The translations under genes and the position numbers were made by a program. A stretch of DNA of 64,000 bases, from NCBI GenBank assembly GCA_947626095.1, contig CANQQV010000010.1, positions 1 through 64,000 on the forward strand, read 5' to 3'. Origin of the DNA: an uncultured Bacilli bacterium (GTDB lineage: Bacteria > Bacillota_I > Bacilli_A > RF39 > UBA660). Below are positions 54,900 through 62,932 of the stretch, in pieces (the stretch's first letter is position 1; each line of letters opens with the position of its first letter). Below the pieces are notes generated by a model, which was given only the letters and a program-made list of their open reading frames with translations, had not been told where the DNA came from and did no database searches.

Positions 54900-55679
54900 A
54901 TGGCAGATTATGGATTTAGCGATTATGCTATTTTTGATGAAGGTTATGGAACAGTTAATAATTTAAAAGGTAGTTTATCAACAAATACTGATGATATTAA
55001 TAAATGTAAATCCGAATTAAATAGTGAAGCTGTATTTATGGGGCCAATGTGTGATTCATGTGTTGAAGGATTTGATAGTACTAATGCTTTTTTAGTATCA
55101 GTTACTAATAATTTTGATAAAATCGCTTCTTATTTAACGGAAATATCAACAGCTTATAAGAATGGTGATGAAAATGCTTCTAAAAAGATTTTAGGTATTG
55201 AAGGTGGCGTTGTTGAGACTAGGACAAAAACTGTTATAACAGGAGATACAACGCAAGATCAAATATTTAATTATCTAAAAAATGAAGGATTTAATAATGC
55301 TGCTATTGCTGGTATTTTAGCAAACATGGAATATGAGTCTGGATTTAAGACTACTGTATATGGTGATGGGGGAACGTCTTATGGGTTATGTCAATGGCAT
55401 TCAGGAAGATTTACTAATCTTAGAAATTATTGTAGTAATAATGGTCTTGATTATACTTCTGTTGAAGGCCAAATGTCTTATTTGATGTATGAACTTAAGA
55501 ATAGTTATCCTGGTGTTTATAATTATATTAAAAATGTTCCTAATACTAAGCAAGGTGCTTATGATGCCGCTTATAAGTGGACTGTTTCATTTGAAATACC
55601 TGCTAATAAAGAATCTTCAGGAGCAAAACGAGGTAATACTGCTCAATCTAAGTATTGGGAAAAATATGGGGATGCATAG
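54900..55679 (+). CDS. WXG-like carrier fused to a phage-tail-type lysozyme
   Basis: 259 residues. Residues 1-105 are a helical carrier matching the protein at 58209-58628 (AVFMGPMCDSC against TFMGPFADYC). The C-terminal 140 residues follow the phage tail lysozyme family: IFNYLKNEGFNNAAIAGILA, then MEYESGF with the likely catalytic Glu, and GTSYGLCQWH. It should cut peptidoglycan outside the cell. There is no Sec signal, so export through type VII secretion with the upstream WXG100 protein is likely (inference). It may serve wall growth or attack other cells. No immunity gene follows. Confidence 0.85.
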   Translation: MADYGFSDYAIFDEGYGTVNNLKGSLSTNTDDINKCKSELNSEAVFMGPMCDSCVEGFDSTNAFLVSVTNNFDKIASYLTEISTAYKNGDENASKKILGIEGGVVETRTKTVITGDTTQDQIFNYLKNEGFNNAAIAGILANMEYESGFKTTVYGDGGTSYGLCQWHSGRFTNLRNYCSNNGLDYTSVEGQMSYLMYELKNSYPGVYNYIKNVPNTKQGAYDAAYKWTVSFEIPANKESSGAKRGNTAQSKYWEKYGDA

Positions 55680-55712
55680 AATATACTTCTAGCCAATAAA
55701 TTTAAGATATTT

Positions 55713-55748
55713 AAAAAAGCAAATATTTTTCTATTTGCTTTTTTCTTT
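55713..55748. terminator. Bidirectional terminator between converging WXG units
   Basis: Stem AAAAGCAAATA (55715-55725) and TATTTGCTTTT (55732-55742) with T runs on both strands. Confidence 0.8.
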
Positions 55749-55756
55749 TTAGTTTA

Positions 55757-56680
55757 CTATATAGTAGAAGTCTCTTTTTCTTTTGGTGATTCATTACTAT
55801 TTGTTTTATCTTCTTCTTTTTTTTCTTCTGGTAACTTTTCATTATTTGGAGAATCTTCAGTTTTTTCTTCTACTTTCGCTTCATCGGCTTTATCTTCAGC
55901 GGTTGAATCACTTTCATCTGGTAAAGGTTCAATTTCTATTTCTTCATCCTCAACATCGACATTTACTTTATCAAACATTGCTTTGATAGCATCAATGTCA
56001 GTTAGTTCTGTTGTTGAAGCTAAAACAATACCATTTTTAACGATGCATAGAGATGATTCGACATCCTCTTCCTCTTTTTCGTTGATTACTAAATCAATAT
56101 CATATACTTTGGATAGTTCTTCGGCTAGTTCAAGTTTCTCTTTGTAGTTATCATCTTTTTTACTTAAAGTTAGAACTAATACTTTTTCTTTTATCATATT
56201 TAGTTTTTCAATAGTATCTTCTGTAAATAAATCTCCAGCCAATAGTTCTTTTAATACAGCTAAAGAGATTGCGTCAGGCACAAATACTTTACCACTTGGG
56301 CCTGTTACGGTTTCTTCGTTGAATGTTAATCCACTGGCGCCATATGCACCACCAGAGCCACCGCCATAGCCGCCATATCGACCTGATTGGTAGCTAACTG
56401 TTCCGTTGTTAGATTGGCCACCGCCATTAATAGATTCTTGTAATTCTGTATGAGTACTAACAACTTTTTTTAAGTATTGATTTGTTAGTCGAAACTTAAT
56501 ATAAGCGCTAGATACATTAGTAGAAACTGCATCTTTAGCACTGCTAAAATTAAAGCCATCATCATTTTCAACATCGTATTTACTAACACTACGCATAACA
56601 TCACGAGCATTGGTAGAAAGTTCTTTTAATGAATCAGCAACGGAATCTACAGCTCCTGTATCTAAGAGAAATTTGGTCAT
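55757..56680 (-). CDS. WXG-like protein with linker and thioredoxin-like domain
   Basis: 307 residues, paralogue of the protein at 52932-53837. Helical N-terminal domain (1-85; ENDDGFNFSSAKDAVSTNVS), Gly/Tyr/Ser linker (GRYGGYGGGSGGAYGASG), then strand KVLVLTLSKK, helix, IDLVINEK and LCIVKNGIVL in thioredoxin-like order without CxxC, and a Glu/Lys/Ser-rich acidic tail of about 60 residues. No Sec signal. It ends module 1. Role unknown; the acidic tail may serve in export or chaperone binding. Confidence 0.72.
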   Translation of the reverse strand: MTKFLLDTGAVDSVADSLKELSTNARDVMRSVSKYDVENDDGFNFSSAKDAVSTNVSSAYIKFRLTNQYLKKVVSTHTELQESINGGGQSNNGTVSYQSGRYGGYGGGSGGAYGASGLTFNEETVTGPSGKVFVPDAISLAVLKELLAGDLFTEDTIEKLNMIKEKVLVLTLSKKDDNYKEKLELAEELSKVYDIDLVINEKEEEDVESSLCIVKNGIVLASTTELTDIDAIKAMFDKVNVDVEDEEIEIEPLPDESDSTAEDKADEAKVEEKTEDSPNNEKLPEEKKEEDKTNSNESPKEKETSTI

Positions 56681-56697
56681 TATTTTACCTTCTTTCT

Positions 56698-57270
56698 TTA
56701 TTCGTAATGAATATTATCCATAACTACAGTTAAGGCTTTGTCTAAAGTTTTAATTATTTCATCATTATCTAAGTCTTGAACATTTTCTAACAATTTGAAT
56801 CTTTCATTTACAGCATATGGACCTGATGCTATAGATAATTGACAAAATTCATTTGTTTTATCGTTAATAAAGTATGCTGTTATTTGGCGAACAAAGTTTA
56901 ATTTATCCATAGTTCCCAATAAAATATCTTGAAGATAGATTTTAAAAGGAATATTTTCTTTTTGATAAGCTTTAAAATATAGCATACATTTTTTGTTTTT
57001 ATATAATTCATTATTAGCAATAGTATCTTCAATTGAATTATTTACTACTTTTATATGATCTTCAAATGTTTCATCGTCTTTTAAGATGCCATCATTGAAA
57101 AATTGTTCTAAAGTATTTTGATTTTTAGCAACAAAGAAGTTATTTTCATTTTCTTTGCTTTGCGCAACTATTTCAAATCCATCTAGGATAGGAATTATTA
57201 AATTTCCTTCTTCTAATTCTTGATTTGCTTTATTAGCAATATCTAATATTATATCTATTTTATCGTTCAT
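56698..57270 (-). CDS. Protein of unknown function in the WXG module
   Basis: 190 residues, acidic, mixed alpha/beta, no signal or membrane segment (ILDIANKANQELEEGNLIIP; GPYAVNERFKLLENVQDLDN). It lies between the C39-peptidase gene and the thioredoxin-like gene, 17-18 bases from each. Module 2 has no counterpart. It could be a cytoplasmic chaperone for the secreted proteins, as EspG is in mycobacteria, but I see no sequence likeness to EspG. Confidence 0.7.
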   Translation of the reverse strand: MNDKIDIILDIANKANQELEEGNLIIPILDGFEIVAQSKENENNFFVAKNQNTLEQFFNDGILKDDETFEDHIKVVNNSIEDTIANNELYKNKKCMLYFKAYQKENIPFKIYLQDILLGTMDKLNFVRQITAYFINDKTNEFCQLSIASGPYAVNERFKLLENVQDLDNDEIIKTLDKALTVVMDNIHYE

Positions 57271-57288
57271 AATAATTCTCCTTTATTA

Positions 57289-58209
57289 CTAAACAGTGAA
57301 TGAGTACATGGCAGCTTTAGATTCGCGTGCAATTAAGGATGCATCATAAGATCGACCACTTCGATCACGGCTTGCTGGATCGGCGACGATAACACGACCA
57401 TTTTCATCTAAGCCTCTTAAAACAATATAGTGGCCTCCTCTAGTAAAGGTACCAGGTCCCATATGAGCAATAATAACTTTTCCTTCGGAAAGGCTTTGAA
57501 CAATATTCTGAGCAGTAGGACTTTGTTCTTGACATTCTATACCATAGGTACTTGCCATCGCAGGGAATAAAGCAGCATATGTACCATTTCCTTCACAACG
57601 ATAGCCGTGTTGTACACTATAAGCCGATGTGTCTACTGGAGTAATTGTTTCACCTGTTATATAAGTTAAAACCATTGCCATTGATGTTGGACCACAACCT
57701 GAAGAAGCAATTGTTCCACTACGACCATAAGAATAATTACGATAATCACCTTGATAATAGTTAACAAAGTCATTTAAAGTAACCATGTTTTTGTAAGCTT
57801 CGACTGTAGATTCCGCGCTTGGTAATTTTTGAGAAGTAACATTAGATAAAAGGCTATTTATTTCTGATTTTAGACTGCTCATGCGGTCAGCATAATTATC
57901 TATTTGATTACGATAATATGATTTATTTTCTTCTGAGGCACTATAATAACTTGATTCAGCTGATTCTTTTGAAGCTTTGGCTGATTTATATTCTTCGTAT
58001 TTATTTAAAGCATTAGCAAAGTTTGATAATTGAGATATGATTGTCTCTTTATACTCAGAAACGAATTCTGATGACAAATTAGTGGCATTATCTTTAGATG
58101 GTCCTTGCCATACGGAATCGTTATTAACAGAATCCATTTGTGAAGTATAGTTTGAGAATAATCCTTGTAAGGTTTGTGAATCGCCATTTACTGTTCCACT
58201 TGATACCAT
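57289..58209 (-). CDS. WXG-type carrier fused to a C39-like cysteine peptidase
   Basis: 306 residues. Residues 1-140 are helical with the WXG-type turn DSVWQGPSKDNA. Residues about 155-305 are a C39-like papain-fold peptidase: Cys in ASSGCGPTSMAMVL, His in RGGHYIVLRG, and the partner Asp in VIVADPASRD. Such domains (Peptidase_C39_2 type) cleave peptides or peptidoglycan cross-links. It shares TAATG with the upstream carrier-like gene. Export by type VII secretion is likely, as no Sec signal is present. Target unknown. Confidence 0.85.
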   Translation of the reverse strand: MVSSGTVNGDSQTLQGLFSNYTSQMDSVNNDSVWQGPSKDNATNLSSEFVSEYKETIISQLSNFANALNKYEEYKSAKASKESAESSYYSASEENKSYYRNQIDNYADRMSSLKSEINSLLSNVTSQKLPSAESTVEAYKNMVTLNDFVNYYQGDYRNYSYGRSGTIASSGCGPTSMAMVLTYITGETITPVDTSAYSVQHGYRCEGNGTYAALFPAMASTYGIECQEQSPTAQNIVQSLSEGKVIIAHMGPGTFTRGGHYIVLRGLDENGRVIVADPASRDRSGRSYDASLIARESKAAMYSFTV

Positions 58210-58628
58210 TAGACACTACCTACTTTCTCGCCAACATTTTTATCGCTTTCACTGTAAGATTCGCTATTATCGCTTAATACTCGAGCACTTGTATCAAGGC
58301 TAGTATTTGTTGATACAGTTAATTCTGATAAACCATTCCATGTACCATAGCAGTAATCAGCGAATGGTCCCATAAAGGTACTTTCAGTAAAAATGTCATT
58401 AATAACTTTATTACATTCATTAATACTTTCATTTACGTCTTTAACTGCGCTTTCGATATTTTGAACACCACTAGATAAGTCAGTATAATCAGCTTTATAA
58501 TTTGTTTCACCAGTTATGCTAGTATTTTGAGTATTGATTGTTCCAAGTCCTGTGTTGGATGTTAATGAGCTAGTATCCGTACTATTTAGTTGACTATTAT
58601 TACCTAAATTTTCATTTTCTATTGCCAT
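58209..58628 (-). CDS. WXG-like helical partner protein of module 1
   Basis: 139 residues. The first 45 are polar and disordered (Asn, Ser, Thr); the rest is a helical domain with the segment TESTFMGPFADYCYGTW, shared with the N-terminus of the lysozyme protein at 54900. It is the second gene of module 1 and ends in TAATG with the peptidase gene. Probably a partner or co-substrate of the secreted peptidase. Confidence 0.78.
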   Translation of the reverse strand: MAIENENLGNNSQLNSTDTSSLTSNTGLGTINTQNTSITGETNYKADYTDLSSGVQNIESAVKDVNESINECNKVINDIFTESTFMGPFADYCYGTWNGLSELTVSTNTSLDTSARVLSDNSESYSESDKNVGEKVGSV

Positions 58629-58643
58629 ATTTTCACATCCAAT

Positions 58644-58931
58644 CTAAAACTTTAAAGCTGCTAAAGAGTTTTCGGCTTCTTCTATTTTCCCAACACTATC
58701 TTTAATATAGTTAGACATCTGTCTCATTGTTTCTATTTGTCCTTGTAAATTAGTAGTTATTGCATCACTACTATTTTTATAGCTTTCAGAGGCACGGCCA
58801 GTCCAACTTACTAAATCGGAGTCTAATTTACTTTTTTGAGATGTTACATTACCATTTAAATTTGAAAGTTCACGATCTAAAGTATCACAATAAGATCTAA
58901 TCGCATCAAAATCACATACGTATTTAGCCAT
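58644..58931 (-). CDS. WXG100 family protein of module 1
   Basis: 95 residues, two helices around LVSWTGRASESYKN (WXG). Paralogue of 54595-54882. First gene of a five-gene operon (58931 to 55757) with its own promoter. The ribosome binding site is weak (AAAGATAG). Confidence 0.88.
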   Translation of the reverse strand: MAKYVCDFDAIRSYCDTLDRELSNLNGNVTSQKSKLDSDLVSWTGRASESYKNSSDAITTNLQGQIETMRQMSNYIKDSVGKIEEAENSLAALKF

Positions 58932-58955
58932 ATTATCACTATCTTTCTATTTTAT

Positions 58956-58984
58956 ATTTTAGCATGGGATGTGTATATTTTCAA
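58956..58984 (-). promoter_or_regulatory. Promoter of WXG module 1
   Basis: On the minus strand: -35 TTGAAA (58979-58984), 17-nt spacer, extended -10 TGCTAAAAT (hexamer 58956-58961). Confidence 0.75.
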
Positions 58985-59049
58985 TCGAGTTTACGTTTTA
59001 TAATTTCTGAAGATAAATATTTTACATAAGATAATATTATGGGATATGA

Positions 59050-59055
59050 TATAAT
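59050..59055 (+). promoter_or_regulatory. -10 element of murD-murC
   Basis: TGATATAAT (hexamer TATAAT at 59050-59055), 17 bases before the murD start. The short distance to the ATG leaves room for the ribosome binding site AAAGGTG. Confidence 0.55.
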
Positions 59056-59072
59056 GTGATAAAGGTGATTTT

Positions 59073-60404
59073 ATGTTAAAAAACAAGAAGGTTTTTATTC
59101 TAGGAATGGCTAGAAGTGGTTTTGAAGCTGCTAAGTTAATTGCTAGAGATAACAAAGTACTAATTACCGATATGAAAGAACAAGATAAAAAACAAATAAA
59201 TATTCTTAGTGATTTAGGAGTTAAATTTGTTTTAAGTGATAATCCTGTTGACTTATTAGATAACAGCTATGATTTAGTTATTAAAAATCCTGGTATAAAG
59301 TATGATCATCCAACAGTAGTAAAAGCAAGAAATTTAGGAATAAAAGTTATTAATGAAGTAGAGCTCGCTTATGAATATTTAGATAAAGGAGTTAAAGTAA
59401 TTGGTGTTACTGGTTCTAATGGTAAAACAACGACTGTAACACTTATTTATAATATTTTAAAAACAGATGGTAAACCAGTATGGTTAGGAGGAAATATCGG
59501 GACACCGTTATGTAATTTTGTTAAAGATATCAAAAAGAATGATATTTTAGTTATGGAAATATCTGATCATCAATTATGTGATATGTATGATTTTAAAACA
59601 AATGTTAGTGTCTTAACAAATATATATGAAGTACATACGGATTTTCATGATTCACATGAAAGATATGTTAAAACAAAATTAAAGATATTTAATAATCATA
59701 CGAAGGATGATATAGCAATCATTAACTATGATAATAAAGAGGCTGTGAATAATACAAAAGATATTAACAGTACAAAGTATTACTTTTCAAAAGAAAATCA
59801 ACAGAATGTTTATTTGAATAATAATGTAATATATTATAAGGGAAAAAAGATTATTGATATCGATGAGATTATGTTAAAAGGAGAACATAATTTAGAAAAC
59901 ATTATGGCAGCAATTAGTGTCGTTAAATTATTTAACGTCAGTGATAGTAGTATTGTTAAAGTATTAAAAACATTTGGTGGTGTAGAACATCGAATTGAGT
60001 ATGTTAGAACAATTAAAGGTGTTAGTTATTATAATGATGCTAAAGCAACAAATTGTGAATCGACTAAAACGGCTTTGAAGTCATTTAAAGAACCAATCTT
60101 ACTTATTTTAGGTGGTTTAGATAGAGGCCATAGCTTTGAAGAATTAAATGAAGAGATGGTTAATGTCAAAGAAGTGGCTTGTTATGGTGAAACTAAGATG
60201 AGAATTAAAGAGTATTGTGATACAATAAATAAGCCTTGTGAAGTTTTTGATAACTTGGAACAAGCAACAAGATATTTAATTAAAAGAGCTAAAAAAGGTG
60301 ATATTGTATTATTAAGTCCGGCTTGTGCTTCATGGGATCAATATGAAAAGTTTGAAGATCGTGGTGACGAGTTTAAAGGAATTATTAATTCAATTAAGGA
60401 GTGA
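59073..60404 (+). CDS. murD: UDP-N-acetylmuramoyl-L-alanine--D-glutamate ligase
   Basis: 443 residues. Adds D-Glu to UDP-MurNAc-L-Ala in the cytoplasm. ATP loop GVTGSNGKTTTVTLIY, then EISDHQLCDM (common form is SSFQL), HR in GGVEHRIEYV and NDAKATNCESTKTAL. Pairs with murC 6 bases downstream; the division-wall cluster genes usually near murD are absent. Confidence 0.95.
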   Translation: MLKNKKVFILGMARSGFEAAKLIARDNKVLITDMKEQDKKQINILSDLGVKFVLSDNPVDLLDNSYDLVIKNPGIKYDHPTVVKARNLGIKVINEVELAYEYLDKGVKVIGVTGSNGKTTTVTLIYNILKTDGKPVWLGGNIGTPLCNFVKDIKKNDILVMEISDHQLCDMYDFKTNVSVLTNIYEVHTDFHDSHERYVKTKLKIFNNHTKDDIAIINYDNKEAVNNTKDINSTKYYFSKENQQNVYLNNNVIYYKGKKIIDIDEIMLKGEHNLENIMAAISVVKLFNVSDSSIVKVLKTFGGVEHRIEYVRTIKGVSYYNDAKATNCESTKTALKSFKEPILLILGGLDRGHSFEELNEEMVNVKEVACYGETKMRIKEYCDTINKPCEVFDNLEQATRYLIKRAKKGDIVLLSPACASWDQYEKFEDRGDEFKGIINSIKE

Positions 60405-60410
60405 TAACTC

Positions 60411-61784
60411 ATGAATATTAAAGATTATAAAAATATTTATATGGTAGGTATTGGTGGTATCAGTATGAGTGGTATTGCCGAAATACTAAAAAAATGGAAT
60501 TACAATGTCTGGGGATCAGATTGGTCTAAATCTAGTCAGACAGATTGGTTAGAGAATAATGGTATTAAAGTAAATATTGGACAAGTAAAAGAAAATATTA
60601 CTAAGGACATTGATTTAGTTGTTTATACGGCAGCGATTAAGCAAGATAATCCTGAGTTAGTTAGAGCAAGGGAACTTAATATTCCAACTGTTGAAAGAGG
60701 AGATTTTTTAGGAGAACTAACTAAATTATTTAAAGATACAATTGGAATTGCGGGAACTCATGGTAAAACTAGTACAACAAGTATGGTGTCTTATTCTTTC
60801 TTAGAAGCTAATTATGATCCATCTATTCAAGTAGGAGCTAATTTAAAGGTATTAGATGGTAATTATCGTGTTGGTAATAGTGATTATTTTGTAATTGAAG
60901 CTTGTGAGTACTGTGAAAGTTATTTAAGATTTAAACAAAGAAGTGCAATAGTTTTAAATATAGATGATGATCATTTAGACTATTTTAAGAATATTGACAA
61001 TATTAAAAAGAGCTTTGAAAAGTATGTTTCATTACTACCTAGTGATGGTTATTTAGTATTAAATCGTGATGATGAAAGATGTTATGATTTAAGAAAGAGC
61101 ACTAAAGCTCATGTTATTACTGTTGGCAAGGATAATAAAGCTGATTGGTATTATGATAATGTTAGTTTTGATGATGATGGCTATCCTACCTATGAAGTTT
61201 ATTATAAAGGAGAATTAAAAGGGAAGATAACTTTAAGAGTAACTGGATTACATAATGTTTTTAATAGTTTGTGTTGTATTGCTTTATGCGATGCTTATGG
61301 TATCGATATTAAAATAGTAGCTAAAGCATTGCTTAAGTATGATGGTGCTTCAAGAAGACTAGAATATAAGGGAATGCTTAATGGGGCGAAAGTATATGAT
61401 GATTATGGACATCATCCAACAGAGATCAAAGCGACAATAATGGGTATTAAAAACAAAAAATATAACGAATCTTGGGTTGTATTTGAAGCTCATACTTATA
61501 GCAGATTAATGGCTCATTTAAAAGAGTTTGCTGAAAGTTTAATACATTTTGATCATATTATAATTGTTGATATATATGCAGCTAGAGAGGTTAATACTTA
61601 TAATATTAGTGAAGATGATTTAATAAAAGAAATAAATAAATTAGGTAAGGAAGCTATTCATATTAGTGATTATGACGAAGTTATTAAGTATTTAAAAGAG
61701 AATGTTAAAGAAGGAGATTTAATTTTAACATTAGGTGCTGGTAATGTTACAAAGATTGCAAATAAAATAAAAGAGATGAATTAA
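60411..61784 (+). CDS. murC: UDP-N-acetylmuramate--L-alanine ligase
   Basis: 457 residues. First amino-acid ligase of the stem peptide. N-terminal MVGIGGISMSGIAEI, ATP loop GIAGTHGKTSTTSM, and DDYGHHPTEIKATIMG. Ends with the stop codon in the loop of the terminator. Confidence 0.96.
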   Translation: MNIKDYKNIYMVGIGGISMSGIAEILKKWNYNVWGSDWSKSSQTDWLENNGIKVNIGQVKENITKDIDLVVYTAAIKQDNPELVRARELNIPTVERGDFLGELTKLFKDTIGIAGTHGKTSTTSMVSYSFLEANYDPSIQVGANLKVLDGNYRVGNSDYFVIEACEYCESYLRFKQRSAIVLNIDDDHLDYFKNIDNIKKSFEKYVSLLPSDGYLVLNRDDERCYDLRKSTKAHVITVGKDNKADWYYDNVSFDDDGYPTYEVYYKGELKGKITLRVTGLHNVFNSLCCIALCDAYGIDIKIVAKALLKYDGASRRLEYKGMLNGAKVYDDYGHHPTEIKATIMGIKNKKYNESWVVFEAHTYSRLMAHLKEFAESLIHFDHIIIVDIYAAREVNTYNISEDDLIKEINKLGKEAIHISDYDEVIKYLKENVKEGDLILTLGAGNVTKIANKIKEMN

Positions 61785-61803
61785 ATTAATCATCTCTTTT
61801 ATA
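61766..61803. terminator. Shared terminator of murC and the glycohydrolase gene
   Basis: Stem AAAGAGATGA (61770-61779) and TCATCTCTTT (61790-61799), with the murC stop codon in the loop. It lies between converging genes and has T-rich flanks on both strands. Confidence 0.8.
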
Positions 61804-62617
61804 ATGCTTTATTGTTATTTTCAGATATATTTACACTTTGATTAAATTTTTCTAAGCATGTTTTAACTTCTGGATCTAAAAAGCTTAATGCTCTTTCTTT
61901 TATTTCTTCAGGAATACCAAAAAAGCTTTCGGCAATTGATCCGGTCATACAGGCTAAGGTATCAGCATCTCCGCCTAAACAAATAGCGTTTCTTATTGAA
62001 TCTTCAAAATCTGTTCCTTCTAAAAATGATTCTATTGCTTGGGGAACTGAACCAGCAGCACTAATATCATATTTATATTTACGATGAATAGCAGGAATTG
62101 TAAAATCTAATTGATAAAAATTATCTTCAATGTATTTTCTAATATCCTCTTTTGTCGCACCATTTCGGGCTAAAAAAATACATGCAGCAATGGCTTTTGC
62201 ACCTTTTATTCCGTCTGGATGATTATGAGTTATAGAACATTGGGCTTCAGCTAATGTTAAAGCTTCTTCAAGAGTGTCGGCAACATAGGCGACTGGTGCA
62301 GTACGCATCGCGCCACCATTAGCATAACTATTGTAAGGACCCATTTTTTCATCTTGTAGCCAATCAAAGAATCTATAACCATATCCAGCATCGGGATACT
62401 TATTTCCTAATCGTCTCATTTCACTTTCGGCAACTTTTTTAAATTCTTCGAGATTTTTTGTCTCTTTGTATTTTATACAGGCTAAGGCAATAGCGCAAGT
62501 CATTACTGTATCATCGGTAAAAAAGCATCTATCTTTAAAAAATTTAAATTCTTTTTGTTTAATAGTTCTAAATTCATATACAGAACCAACTATATCACCA
62601 ATTATTGCTCCATACAT
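61799..62617 (-). CDS. ADP-ribosylglycohydrolase, probable immunity protein
   Basis: 272 residues, ARH/DraG family. Metal-binding motifs are intact: TDDT at 34-37, GGAMR in the middle, and GGDADTLACM near the C-terminus. These enzymes remove ADP-ribose from modified residues. It overlaps the 109-residue gene by 16 bases and follows an ADP-ribosyltransferase toxin domain. By analogy with the Tre1-Tri1 pair, it probably protects the producer by reversing the toxin's modification (inference). Confidence 0.9.
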   Translation of the reverse strand: MYGAIIGDIVGSVYEFRTIKQKEFKFFKDRCFFTDDTVMTCAIALACIKYKETKNLEEFKKVAESEMRRLGNKYPDAGYGYRFFDWLQDEKMGPYNSYANGGAMRTAPVAYVADTLEEALTLAEAQCSITHNHPDGIKGAKAIAACIFLARNGATKEDIRKYIEDNFYQLDFTIPAIHRKYKYDISAAGSVPQAIESFLEGTDFEDSIRNAICLGGDADTLACMTGSIAESFFGIPEEIKERALSFLDPEVKTCLEKFNQSVNISENNNKAL

Positions 62618-62931
62618 AGACTTTTCTCACTTTCCTCTGGCGAGAGATATTTAGTAAAATCTTCGATATCTTCGTTGTTAAAATATATTTTTTGCAATTC
62701 ATTATTTCTTTTGACTAATCCTTGATAGTCATAAAATACTTTATTATATATGGCATATTTGTGTTCGATAATTACTTCTTCGCCAGAAAGTAATTTTACA
62801 ATTGTTCCATTAGGAATGTGAGGTTTAGCAGTAGCATCTTCTATTTGCTGTACGTCAATACCTTCACCTTTAAACTCTGAAATATCAGTTTCAAATCTTT
62901 CTAAGTTTTTATTTGGTTCTAAATTATCCAT
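62602..62931 (-). CDS. Small acidic protein between toxin and glycohydrolase
   Basis: 109 residues, no signal peptide. The N-terminal third is acidic and probably flexible; the middle has beta strands (GTIVKLLSGEEVIIEHKYAI). It starts just after the stop of the toxin gene with the site AGGAGGCGAATAAG. It could be a second immunity factor or a chaperone. Family not recognised. Confidence 0.7.
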   Translation of the reverse strand: MDNLEPNKNLERFETDISEFKGEGIDVQQIEDATAKPHIPNGTIVKLLSGEEVIIEHKYAIYNKVFYDYQGLVKRNNELQKIYFNNEDIEDFTKYLSPEESEKSLCMEQ

Positions 62932-62932
62932 C

